Source: Candidatus Thorarchaeota archaeon (GTDB lineage Archaea; Asgardarchaeota; Thorarchaeia; Thorarchaeales; Thorarchaeaceae). Taken from it: 64,000 nucleotides of DNA. Of this stretch, positions 7,849-15,845 are shown piece by piece (the stretch's first letter is position 1; each line of letters begins with the position of its first letter). The notes under the pieces are model-generated. The model was not told where the DNA came from, did no database searches, and was given only the letters and a program-made list of their open reading frames with translations. Where the stretch lies: contig JAGSHN010000019.1 in NCBI GenBank assembly GCA_029855935.1, positions 1-64,000 of the forward strand. The letters run 5' to 3'. The translations under genes were made by a program, and so were the position numbers.

Positions 7849-8967
7849 ATGGGTGAGTCGGAGGTCAAGATCTGGTACGAGACGAGCAGTGGCGAGAGGA
7901 GGTATGCGACTGCTGGCACTGTGGTCTGTGACCTGTCTGGTCTTGCCGAGCGTGGCGAGACCATCAGGATGATTGACCTGTCACCCCTCGCCTCCTGCAC
8001 GGGCCTCCGCGAGCTGAGGATTGTGGGGGACAGACTTCAGAGGGTCGATCTCTCGCCTCTTGCATCCTGTCCTCAGCTTGAAACACTGGTCGTGCAGTTC
8101 AACGAGCTGACGGAGATTGATCTGAGCCCTCTGTCCCACTGCGCGAATCTCAGGGAGCTTGGCCTGCGGAGGAATAGACTGAGGTCACTCGATTTGAGCC
8201 CGCTGACTGCGTGTATGCGTCTAGAGGTTCTGTCCCTTGCCGACAACGACTTCACAGAGCCCTACCTCGATTCCATGCCTCCGCTGCCGGCTCTGAGGAG
8301 TCTTCTTGTCGGTGCTGGCAGACTGCGAGAGATTGACCTGAGTCCTGTGCCTTCAAGATGTCCGTCACTCGAGTGGTTCGGCCTTGTCGGCAGGGAGCTC
8401 GAGTCTATCGACCTCTCTCCGTTAGCGGACTGTGAGCGTCTTCGGGCGGTCTGGCTTGACAATCTGTCTGTGAGGGCGGTGGATCTGTCCCCACTGGCCA
8501 GATGCTCTCATCTCAGGGAGTTCGGTGTTTCCGACTGTCGGTTTGAGTCCCTTGACCTGGCCCCACTTGCCTCCTGCTCGCATCTCAGAGAGGTGTGGCT
8601 TGAGGACCTTCCCATAGAGCGCATTGACCTTTCCCCACTGGAAGCGTCCCACGAGATTACAGAGATTTGCATCCGCTCCTGTCCGTTGTCGCATCTCGAC
8701 CTGTCACCTATCCAACATCATGATGGGCTCAGGGTGCTCGATCTTCGCGATCTGGCGGTGGATGAACTGGACATCACCCCCCTGTTCACCTGTTCCAGAC
8801 TGAGGACTCTTGAGGTCGACCCGGACGCGCACCTCACGGCCAAGCGCAAGGAGGTTCTTACGGAGGGTGAGTATGACGCACTGGACACACCGACCGTATT
8901 GGAGCGACTGAGGCAGAGAGTTCCGAGAGGACTGACAGAGATTCTTGACCGCATCGTGTGGCAATGA
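7849..8967 (+). CDS. leucine-rich-repeat protein with D-L-S-P-L core repeats
   Basis: The 372-residue protein is almost all LRR: about a dozen repeats of 22-24 residues of the form L-x-x-L-x-L-x-x-N/D-x-L-x-x-I/V-D-L-S-P-L-x-x-C. It has no signal peptide or membrane segment, so it is probably cytoplasmic. The series ends with a capping unit, L-D-I-T-P-L-F-T-C, then L-E-V-D-P, and a helical tail. The LRR proteins at 39081 and 39779 use the same cap. LRRs bind proteins; the partner is unknown. A degraded copy of the last 110 bases of this gene lies at 12561-12668. I associate this repeat type with Asgard archaea. Confidence 0.9.
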   Translation: MGESEVKIWYETSSGERRYATAGTVVCDLSGLAERGETIRMIDLSPLASCTGLRELRIVGDRLQRVDLSPLASCPQLETLVVQFNELTEIDLSPLSHCANLRELGLRRNRLRSLDLSPLTACMRLEVLSLADNDFTEPYLDSMPPLPALRSLLVGAGRLREIDLSPVPSRCPSLEWFGLVGRELESIDLSPLADCERLRAVWLDNLSVRAVDLSPLARCSHLREFGVSDCRFESLDLAPLASCSHLREVWLEDLPIERIDLSPLEASHEITEICIRSCPLSHLDLSPIQHHDGLRVLDLRDLAVDELDITPLFTCSRLRTLEVDPDAHLTAKRKEVLTEGEYDALDTPTVLERLRQRVPRGLTEILDRIVWQ

Positions 8968-9251
8968 CGGGGCTCTTGAGACAGTCCCCTCTGACGCATT
9001 GGGGCAGTCTGCAGACACCAGGTATCCGTAGTCCAGCAGGTCCGGCTCGGAACTCTGAATCTGTCACCTGTTCTGCACAGGACTCCTGTGCCTCTCCTGC
9101 TATGGTGGTCGTCCAGCCTTGGCGAACAGGGCGTTTCCGCGTACTGTTTAGCTCATATGCGGGGGCCAACCCAGTCAGGTGACGAGAGAACACGAGTTTC
9201 GCATCGTGCCCGTTACTCTGTTCGTCTCTTTGAGCGAGAGCGCACTATCCC

Positions 9252-9995
9252 CTATGGGTTGATAGCCTCAATCCTGCTCCAGAGTCTATCGAGGACAGCC
9301 TCGTCGGTGATCAGTTTCGCAGTTCGGAAATAACTCGCAATTACCTCCAACTCTGTTGCGTGTGGTTTCCACTTTATGCGCCGTCCATCGGCATCCCGAA
9401 TTCGACAGGCCTCTATGAGTTTCCGGTCGAATGGCACCGCAATGTCGTATCTCCTTGATTCACGGGATCCCTTGAAGACCCAGAATCCATTATAGCATCT
9501 CGGATTGCATTCGCCTCGCAAGACATGCGCATTGTTCCGGATCTTGCGGAGTACCGATGGTTGGGGGCGTGTCCTGATGTTGGGATACACGTTCTCAATC
9601 ACAAAATGGCCTATGAAATAGAATCCTGCCCTGGCAGTATATCCGTCCTCCCAGTCTACGAGCCGTGCGTAGAACAATATCCTGTCGCCCTTTGACAGAC
9701 GGGCTAGATTGGCAGCACGGGGATATTCCTCAGGATCATCGCCATAGGTGAATGTCTTAAACTCCGGATCGTTATGTGTGGCTCTGGAGAGGTATCCTTG
9801 TGGAATAAAGACCTCAGGTGGCGTTCCTGTGACAGTGACCAAGTCCTTGTACTTGATAGCCCTAGGGCAGTGCTGAGGATCTATGTGTTTCTCTGGAAAT
9901 GTCACGAACTCAAATGTCCCGTCGCGGAACCGCGGGCTTCTGAGAGGACGGTGTCTTGTATTCACACCGACATTCACTATACACGTCTTGCTCAC
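9252..9995 (-). CDS. predicted nucleic-acid-modification-related protein (EVE/PUA-like fold)
   Basis: The N-terminus reads C-I-V-N-V-G-V-N-T-R-H-R-P-L-R-S-P, followed by D-G-T-F-E-F. A central block has L-S-K-G-D-R-I-L-F-Y-A-R-L and A-G-F-Y-F-I-G-H-F-V-I, the beta pattern of EVE/ASCH/PUA-like modules that read modified bases. The overall form recalls the 'nucleotide modification associated' (Nmad) proteins of phage and defence loci, but the assignment is from memory and tentative. I prefer the GTG at 9995 over the ATG at 10016 because GGTGAGG lies just before it and the conserved block starts right after. It stands alone in the island. Confidence 0.5.
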   Translation of the reverse strand: MSKTCIVNVGVNTRHRPLRSPRFRDGTFEFVTFPEKHIDPQHCPRAIKYKDLVTVTGTPPEVFIPQGYLSRATHNDPEFKTFTYGDDPEEYPRAANLARLSKGDRILFYARLVDWEDGYTARAGFYFIGHFVIENVYPNIRTRPQPSVLRKIRNNAHVLRGECNPRCYNGFWVFKGSRESRRYDIAVPFDRKLIEACRIRDADGRRIKWKPHATELEVIASYFRTAKLITDEAVLDRLWSRIEAINP

Positions 9996-10168
9996 GTTGG
10001 CCCCCTCACCAAGCAACCTCTCTGCTCTCTCTCATTAATGTTTGTGCGCTATGCTCTTGAGAATACTCTGAAGACAGAGTCGAAGATATGGCCAATTCCA
10101 CTCGTTTCATGGATCTCGGTACATCAGCCCTTCCTCACTGAATGTTCTCTGAAATAGGAGGGAAACGG

Positions 10169-10264
10169 GTGGCGGTCATCTCGCTTAGTGAAGCTCGTGA
10201 CATGATGTTGGAAGCCCTAGACGCATCCTTCATATCGGTAAGCGAACATAGAACCGTGAACTAG
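10169..10264 (+). CDS. possible 31-aa leader peptide or small protein ahead of the AbiTii-like gene
   Basis: A GTG-started frame of 31 codons (start V-A-V-I-S-L-S-E-A-R-D) is preceded at the right distance by AGGAGG (10156-10161), one of the strongest ribosome binding sites in the region. It ends 23 bases before the AbiTii-like start. It could be a small protein, a leader peptide, or the remnant of a start region. No family can be recognised in so short a sequence. Confidence 0.3.
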   Translation: MAVISLSEARDMMLEALDASFISVSEHRTVN

Positions 10265-10287
10265 CGATAGTCTCAGGGGTCAGTAGA

Positions 10288-11379
10288 GTGGCCACAAAAG
10301 AGGAAAGGACTGTTGAGAATCTCAAGGAGATTCTATCTGGGCTTGAATCGGGAGCCTCCATTGACTCGCTTCTTCGAAAGTGTCTTGAGGTCGCGGCGTT
10401 ACTAGGTCTTCCTGAGGAAGAGCGTAGTTGGATTATATGCGAGATTGAAGGGTATTCTCCTGGCTCTATCACAGACAAGACATACGCAACAATCCCCTCA
10501 CACTACCGGATTCCCATCTATCGATACTACAAGGCTCTCGCACGAGGTCCTAGACCTGTGCAGCTGTACGAGCCAATGGATTCGGAACTGTACGAACAGA
10601 TTCGCAGAGCGAACCGGGCCATTGAACACATATTCCTCATCCACCATCCCGCCGCCTTCCTAGAGAGCACTGCCACCTCTCTTGAACTAGTCGATACCTT
10701 TGTGATAGATAGTCCACGTGGCTATGACAGGACTGTGGTCACGCTAGTGGCGGAGATGCCAGTTTCCGCTATGAGAATGATTGTGAAGTCCGTAAGGGGG
10801 AGAATTCACAGCTTCGCCATCTCTCACCTACTTCATCTTGAGTTCGGAGAGTTCTTGGTATCAATTCTCGACGAAACCAAACACTTCGTCGCATCCAAGC
10901 TGCAAACGATAGCGCCTGACCTGTTGAAAGAATTGAACGAGATGACAAGGCGATTGGAACATGGATCGGGACATGTCACCTATGCGAATATCGCTCGGGG
11001 TTGTGTAACTGTCATTCAAGTTCTGACGGACCGCTTGATCCTTGACGAAATGATTTCTGAGGGTCAGGAAAAGCCCGCCCACGACAAAACCCGGGATAAG
11101 GTGAGCATGATTCTGAAGTGGGCATGTTCAAGACTGGGCGGTCGGTTTGGTGAAGAACGCGAATTGTTGATTGAGCTTCAGGAGCACTTCTTCCTCTTCT
11201 CAAAGTCCTTGGAGCGACTTGTTCACAAGACGCGGCACAAGAGAAGCGAGTCCATAGAACGTAGGGATGCTGGCAGGCTTTTGGCCTACCTATATCTCTG
11301 GATGGCAGATTTATTGGAATTGCTGGATTTGGCAGGCTATCCTTGGAACATATTCGCTCATCTCCAATCTGAACAATAG
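10288..11379 (+). CDS. AbiTii-domain-like protein, possible abortive-infection factor
   Basis: The 363-residue protein begins with a helical block: L-L-R-K-C-L-E-V-A-A-L-L-G near 44-56, then S-W-I-I-C-E-I-E-G-Y and later P-S-H-Y-R. The combination of a 'Leu-rich helix, W-I-x-x-E-x-x-G-Y, x-Y-R' is what I recognise as the AbiTii domain of abortive-infection-associated proteins. The rest is helical and unassigned, with no membrane segment. The start is GTG 10288 with AGGGGT upstream. It is a single gene flanked by an EVE-like and an unknown membrane protein in the island. A defence role is family-based inference; the C-terminal 250 residues are new to me. Confidence 0.55.
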   Translation: MATKEERTVENLKEILSGLESGASIDSLLRKCLEVAALLGLPEEERSWIICEIEGYSPGSITDKTYATIPSHYRIPIYRYYKALARGPRPVQLYEPMDSELYEQIRRANRAIEHIFLIHHPAAFLESTATSLELVDTFVIDSPRGYDRTVVTLVAEMPVSAMRMIVKSVRGRIHSFAISHLLHLEFGEFLVSILDETKHFVASKLQTIAPDLLKELNEMTRRLEHGSGHVTYANIARGCVTVIQVLTDRLILDEMISEGQEKPAHDKTRDKVSMILKWACSRLGGRFGEERELLIELQEHFFLFSKSLERLVHKTRHKRSESIERRDAGRLLAYLYLWMADLLELLDLAGYPWNIFAHLQSEQ

Positions 11380-11464
11380 CGTTTTGCTATTCAGTGGATA
11401 TGCGTCAGTTACATCAGACCACACGCCTCTCTTCAGTTTGGCCGTGTCAATCACTCGTACTGAT

Positions 11465-12127
11465 TCAGTCGCTTTGGTCTTGCGGCTTGATGATAAGGGA
11501 CCGGAGTTTCCACCCAAAGACCGTAAGTAGTAATCCTCCGACAGCACCAACAGCCGCAGCGAACCCGGGATGGATCATATACAATGTCACGATGCAGGCA
11601 CCATAGACTAGCGCGATTGCTGTGAGAGCAACTATTCCTCTTAGATGTAGGTCACCTACCGATATTGGGACCTTCGTAGTCGGTTGATCTAGATTACTGC
11701 TACTGGAACTGAGCTGTTTGTCATCCTTTCTCCGAGCCTTTGTGACCTTCACAACAAGATTACGGGTAATCTCTCGTGCCCGAATGCAGCTAATCAGCAG
11801 ACAGTACCTACCATCCTCTTGGAATGTGTATGATCCGCGAAAGTAGGTCTGGTGTTTCTTGTGGAGCAATGCGTATCTTTCGTCAAAGCCATCCTCGTCG
11901 ACATTCTCCTCGGGTAGCAGAAGTACGTCAAAATCGTATTCATCAATCTCTCTGACAACTATTGTTATGGTGTCGCCGGCACGTCCAGCAATTGGGAAAT
12001 ACCAAAAGTCCCCTGGATCCACATCTACCTCTTCGTCGACTATGTTTCCGTATTGAAGCCCACGCGTACTCACCACCACAACGGCAGCACAACTGCATCT
12101 GAGCACAAAAACTCTTCCCTGGTGCAA
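11465..12127 (-). CDS. membrane protein with N-terminal beta-sandwich (GOLD/PPC-like) and two C-terminal helices
   Basis: Residues about 30-125 form a beta domain: D-F-W-Y-F-P-I-A-G-R-A-G-D-T-I-T, then an acidic turn E-E-N-V-D-E-D-G-F-D-E, then F-Q-E-D-G-R-Y-C-L-L-I-S. This order resembles GOLD or pre-peptidase C-terminal beta-sandwiches that face the outside or a lumen. A polar Ser/Lys-rich linker leads to two hydrophobic segments at about 164-185 and 188-208. The N-terminus has a weak hydrophobic stretch, so the start is unsure, and an upstream part could be missing. It lies next to HsdR debris in the island. Confidence 0.5.
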   Translation of the reverse strand: MHQGRVFVLRCSCAAVVVVSTRGLQYGNIVDEEVDVDPGDFWYFPIAGRAGDTITIVVREIDEYDFDVLLLPEENVDEDGFDERYALLHKKHQTYFRGSYTFQEDGRYCLLISCIRAREITRNLVVKVTKARRKDDKQLSSSSSNLDQPTTKVPISVGDLHLRGIVALTAIALVYGACIVTLYMIHPGFAAAVGAVGGLLLTVFGWKLRSLIIKPQDQSD

Positions 12128-12193
12128 CAGAACTCGACAATATTTCTACGGGCAACAATGGTGGGATGCCGAACTGGCCAAGAGATAGCGTCG

Positions 12194-12558
12194 CTATGTG
12201 TGGGATGCGCCGGCCTCTAGCTGGTCATACATGCTCAGTCCTTCCCCCAAATACGACTCGTATACATGTTGATAGACCATCTCGCATCTCATGTTATAGA
12301 GATCCGTAGAATAAGAGTCGGCAGATTGTCAAGGGCCTCCTCAATTGCTACTCTGACAGCGGCCCGCGTTCTTTGGCTCTTGCGCCAGTCAAGAACCAGC
12401 TTCTCCTCCTTGAGGATTCGGAGAAGGTTTCTTGCGATTCTCTTCACAATCTCCCGCTCTCCTCTCTTTAGTTTCGGCTCGGGCCTAGTCAATATATCGA
12501 ACAGCGCGAGCTCCTCTTCCGTCAGGCCCTCCCTTATGTGGCGTTGTTATTCATAGGA
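12194..12558 (-). pseudogene. hsdR: remnant of the C-terminus of a type I restriction endonuclease subunit (HsdR)
   Basis: Read on the minus strand across two frameshifts, the DNA gives the HsdR tail in order: N-N-A-T, then R-E-G-L-T-E-E-E-L-A-L-F-D-I-L-T, then R-P-E-P-K-L and V-L-D-W-R-K-S-Q-R-T-R-A-A-V-R. In the last frame comes D-L-Y-N-M-R-C-E-M-V-Y-Q-H-V-Y-E-S-Y, ending with TAG at 12194-12196. EcoEI-type HsdR proteins end this way. Everything before this tail, and the HsdM and HsdS partners, is absent. The remnant stops at about 12558, where a fragment of an LRR gene begins in the opposite orientation. Confidence 0.75.
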
Positions 12559-12560
12559 TT

Positions 12561-12668
12561 GACGCTCTGGACAAGCAGACCGCTTCAAGCAACTGAGGCA
12601 AAGTTCCGAGGGGACTGACAGAGTTCCTTGACAGTATCGTGTAGCAATGGCAGCACTCGAAACAGTTC
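12561..12668 (+). pseudogene. fragment of an LRR gene, copy of the 3' end of the gene at 7849-8967
   Basis: The DNA aligns by eye with 8875-8985, the end of the intact LRR gene and the bases after its stop. Shared blocks include GACGCNCTGGACA, CAACTGAGGCAAAG versus CGACTGAGGCAGAG, the near-identical GGACTGACAGAG, TATCGTGT versus CATCGTGT, and AGCAATGG versus GGCAATGA. Small deletions break the frame. It is what remains of a second LRR gene after a deletion that joined it to the HsdR remnant. Confidence 0.7.
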
Positions 12669-13033
12669 GTGGAACACGCTTGTGGCTATGGGGTTTGTCG
12701 CCATGGATATGATTGTCCGAGATAGAATACTTGCAAAGGGTACCACAACCGGAAAATCAATCAGCTCAATAGGCCTTGGAGCGGAAACATTATGACCGCC
12801 CCTACCTTTGAAGTAGCTCTATTGCATGCCTCTGACAAGAACCAGTTCCTCCTATCAGACGGCTCATAGATAAGTGTGCAGTTATGCTTGTACGTCTGGT
12901 GTAGTATGTGATCGAACATACCTGCGGCAGACACAGTACGGAGTGGGCGCTCCGAGAAGAGTTATGAATGTCCGAGTCAGATTGATTGATTCGTTCTCCT
13001 AGCGGTCACAGTCTGATATGAGAGGTTCTCACA
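12669..13033. other. gene-free stretch of about 0.36 kb
   Basis: No supported gene. A 30-codon frame from ATG 12704 ends at TGA and has no recognisable family. The following DUF2284 gene starts at 13034 after a GAGAGGTTCTCACA stretch. The DNA continues the debris field of the island. Confidence 0.35.
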
Positions 13034-14254
13034 ATGACTCCCACAGGCCAACAGCCCATAGAGTCTAGTCTTGCAATGAGAGGAGCAGCGGATGCACTCC
13101 GAGCAGTCTTGTTGGAAAATTGCGTTGAGGTCTACTCTGTTGATGTATCTGACATCGAGTTCGATCCGTATGTACAGATGAAATGTCAGAATTGTATCAA
13201 CTATGGCAGCTCATATCGTTGTCCTCCTTACACTCCGAGATACCATCAAGCACGCCACATAGTGGAGCGATTCTCGAATCACTATCTTGTGCTCATGCGT
13301 GAAGACAGGTTTCAATGGATTGAAACTCAGCGAGCGAGGCACCCTGACTACTCCTACAAGCGGCTTGTCAATCTCGCATCACGGAATTGGGATGTCACGT
13401 CATACTGGAAGCACCACAGGCTGATGCTAAGTATCAGAAGATTCCTCCAACAGGCGTCAGATGGGGGATTTGTCGTGCTTGGTCCTGGAGGTGGCTGCAG
13501 ACTCTGCCGAGTGTGCGCGGTACATCAAGGTGAACCGTGTCGGAGACCCACCGAAGCAATGGCTTCACCCGAGTCGTGGGGGATAGATGTCTACGGAACA
13601 CTCATTGAGAATGGAATCGAGATTGAAATACCTCCGCGAAGAGTATTTACTCGCGTTGGATTTGTTGCGTCTAACGTAGTTGTGCCAGAGGCTCGAATTG
13701 CAGACGGTTCTCGTTCGGATTGCACAGCCATCGGCAAGTATTCTAGGGATGCAAAGAGTGTAGATAGACTACTTGAAGAACTCAACAAGATTCCATTTGC
13801 AGAAGTGGTTGAAGTTCAATCGCTGAATGGATGTGAGATAGATCTTACCCGATGTAGCCAATGTGATCGCAATACCACGTGGCTCTGCGATCGGAGCTTT
13901 CTTCCCTCAAGTGAATTGGAGGATTTCCTTCATAAACGCATTTGTGTGGTCGTCCAATTGTCGGGACGGCAATCATTTGGGAAGAGGATATCCTACCTCG
14001 TTGATATCTGTCATAGGTGCGGATTCTACGATGCCTTGGCCTTTTGCAGTACAGTCTGCGATATATGTGACCAGTGCAGTGAACATGGATGTATGTTGAC
14101 AAGGAAAAGGACTATGAAATGGGGTAACAAACTTGCCTATCGCTGCCTTGGATATTTGGGATGGGTCTCAGGTCTGGAACAGGCCCCTCGGCGACAATCT
14201 CCCCTTGTCTTCTTGGTCATGAGTTCCTATGTAACACAGCCACAATCCCGATGA
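13034..14254 (+). CDS. double DUF2284 (predicted metal-binding) protein
   Basis: The 406-residue protein holds two DUF2284-like halves. The first has C51-x2-C54-N-Y-G...C63-P-P-Y, and C155-x2-C158-x2-C161...C169-R-R-P with S-W-G-I-D-V, a typical complete set. The second has C274-x2-C277...C285 and C326-x2-C329...C338, C342, C345, C348, C353, a diverged set lacking C-P-P and G-I-D-V. DUF2284 proteins are predicted to bind iron-sulfur or zinc and are linked to methanogen and anaerobe redox metabolism, but their reaction is unknown. Family members are usually single-domain, about 170-200 residues, so this fusion is unusual. The ATG follows AGAGGTT. Confidence 0.75.
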   Translation: MTPTGQQPIESSLAMRGAADALRAVLLENCVEVYSVDVSDIEFDPYVQMKCQNCINYGSSYRCPPYTPRYHQARHIVERFSNHYLVLMREDRFQWIETQRARHPDYSYKRLVNLASRNWDVTSYWKHHRLMLSIRRFLQQASDGGFVVLGPGGGCRLCRVCAVHQGEPCRRPTEAMASPESWGIDVYGTLIENGIEIEIPPRRVFTRVGFVASNVVVPEARIADGSRSDCTAIGKYSRDAKSVDRLLEELNKIPFAEVVEVQSLNGCEIDLTRCSQCDRNTTWLCDRSFLPSSELEDFLHKRICVVVQLSGRQSFGKRISYLVDICHRCGFYDALAFCSTVCDICDQCSEHGCMLTRKRTMKWGNKLAYRCLGYLGWVSGLEQAPRRQSPLVFLVMSSYVTQPQSR

Positions 14255-14287
14255 AACGCGGGTTTCCGTAAGGCGGTAGCACAACCT

Positions 14288-15826
14288 CTAGAACTGGCGA
14301 TCTAGCCAGTAGAACCAATCAAAGTCGCTACTTTTCTCTTCATCCTCACAGATTCCCTGTTCCCCAAAGTCATCTGCGAACTCTCTTCTGATGAATTCGT
14401 ACCAGCTATCATGGTTGGGAAACTGTATTGTTATGTCTCTTGGGCTTGGTGATGTGTGTTTCATCTGATATGTCCACTCGGGGTCCTGTGTTGAATCAGT
14501 AATCGTGAATATGAAGTTGAGTTTTCGATCACTAGTGGACACTGCACTCCTCAGGATTTTTGAGAACTTCGCGAATTTTCTTTTCACATATCTGTAGACC
14601 TCGCTGTGATTTGTTTCGTCATCGCCTTCCTTGAACTTGAGCTCAAATTCCACTCTCTCGGGGCTCAGGCACTTGATTTCGAGTTCTGCTTTCAAGACAT
14701 TGTCTTGGAGAGTCATATAGGGTCTCGCTCGATCCCACTCCTGCATCTCGTCGAAAAGCGTCAATAGAAACGGAAAAGTCATGATTGAAAGATGGTATAT
14801 GCTGTCACAGTTGTGTGACGCAATCGCGCGGAGTATGGTTCTCCTGATAAGGAATTGTCGCGCGTCCTCACGGGTAAAAAGTCTAGTGTCATCGAGAAGG
14901 AAGTCAGCCTCTAGGAAATAGACTAGATTCTTGATCAGAATGATGCAGCTCAGCACCCCGTGGTCATAATCATCCAATGCGCTCAGGAATTTCTGGTAGA
15001 ACTTGTATTGTGTGTGTACTCTGAATATCCTAGAGTCATTCCTATGACTGGGTAGCTGTTCATCGCCAGCTGAGTTGTTGTCGGTATCAGGGGGTCCTTC
15101 GCGGCTGTCATAGTCTATTGTAGAGCTAATCAGTTTCAACGTATTATAGCACATATGCTGAAACATTGGTGAGAGTCCGTACTCAAGCTCGCGAACTGAT
15201 ATTCTCCCAAGGCGGTCAAACAACTTGCGGGCTTCTTGATTCACCTGAAAGACATTCTCCATAGCCAGTCCCAAGTCGTGGCAGAGTGCAATGATACACC
15301 ACATAGCCTCCTTCTCTTCAGCCTCTATCTTGAGCTCGTCATTCACAGGTCCATCAGACAGGCGCAGTTCTCCACAGTCGACACCGTCTATTCCAACTTC
15401 TTTGAGTGCAACAATTCCCAACATAAACACGCGCATTACGTGTGCTATATGATCTCGTACCCGTGTGGTGATAGGAGAAAACGATCTCTCGAAACCACCA
15501 AGAGTATCAAAGAGATTGCTCAGCCTGTTCACTCCTATAGCGAACGAGTCGTGCCAACTCTTTTCTCTAGCATCCTTGTACTTGAGGAACACTATTGCAT
15601 CGCTAAGCAGGTGTTTCCATAGCCGTTTCAGACTGGCGGTCTGCTTTGTCAAGTCCTTGTCATGCAGGCCATCCACAAGTTCGTGGGTTATGTTCTTCTT
15701 CTTCTTCTCTCCCCATATTTCCGCCGAATATCTGAATCCGATGAATGCTATGTCACCAACAATGGCCTTGAATCTCTCTATCAAGTCCTCATCTGATGTG
15801 ATTGTTATGGAGAACTCGCGTGCCAA
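14288..15826 (-). CDS. large HD-domain (metal-dependent phosphohydrolase-like) protein
   Basis: In this 512-residue protein the HD metal ligands can be followed: H129 (D-H-I-A-H-V), H183-D184 (A-L-C-H-D-L-G), D288-H289 (D-Y-D-H-G-V-L-S) and H338 (A-I-A-S-H-N). They are followed by L-F-D-E-M-Q-E-W-D-R (about 357-366), a motif I know from large HD proteins. The C-terminal 150 residues are polar and beta-rich and match nothing I know. HD proteins hydrolyse phosphoester bonds of nucleotides or nucleic acids. The ATG is 19 bases after the stop of the radical SAM gene on the same strand, so the two are probably co-transcribed. A defence or nucleotide-sensing role is inference. Confidence 0.7.
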   Translation of the reverse strand: MAREFSITITSDEDLIERFKAIVGDIAFIGFRYSAEIWGEKKKKNITHELVDGLHDKDLTKQTASLKRLWKHLLSDAIVFLKYKDAREKSWHDSFAIGVNRLSNLFDTLGGFERSFSPITTRVRDHIAHVMRVFMLGIVALKEVGIDGVDCGELRLSDGPVNDELKIEAEEKEAMWCIIALCHDLGLAMENVFQVNQEARKLFDRLGRISVRELEYGLSPMFQHMCYNTLKLISSTIDYDSREGPPDTDNNSAGDEQLPSHRNDSRIFRVHTQYKFYQKFLSALDDYDHGVLSCIILIKNLVYFLEADFLLDDTRLFTREDARQFLIRRTILRAIASHNCDSIYHLSIMTFPFLLTLFDEMQEWDRARPYMTLQDNVLKAELEIKCLSPERVEFELKFKEGDDETNHSEVYRYVKRKFAKFSKILRSAVSTSDRKLNFIFTITDSTQDPEWTYQMKHTSPSPRDITIQFPNHDSWYEFIRREFADDFGEQGICEDEEKSSDFDWFYWLDRQF

Positions 15827-15845
15827 TTGAAACCCTCCGTCGTAT

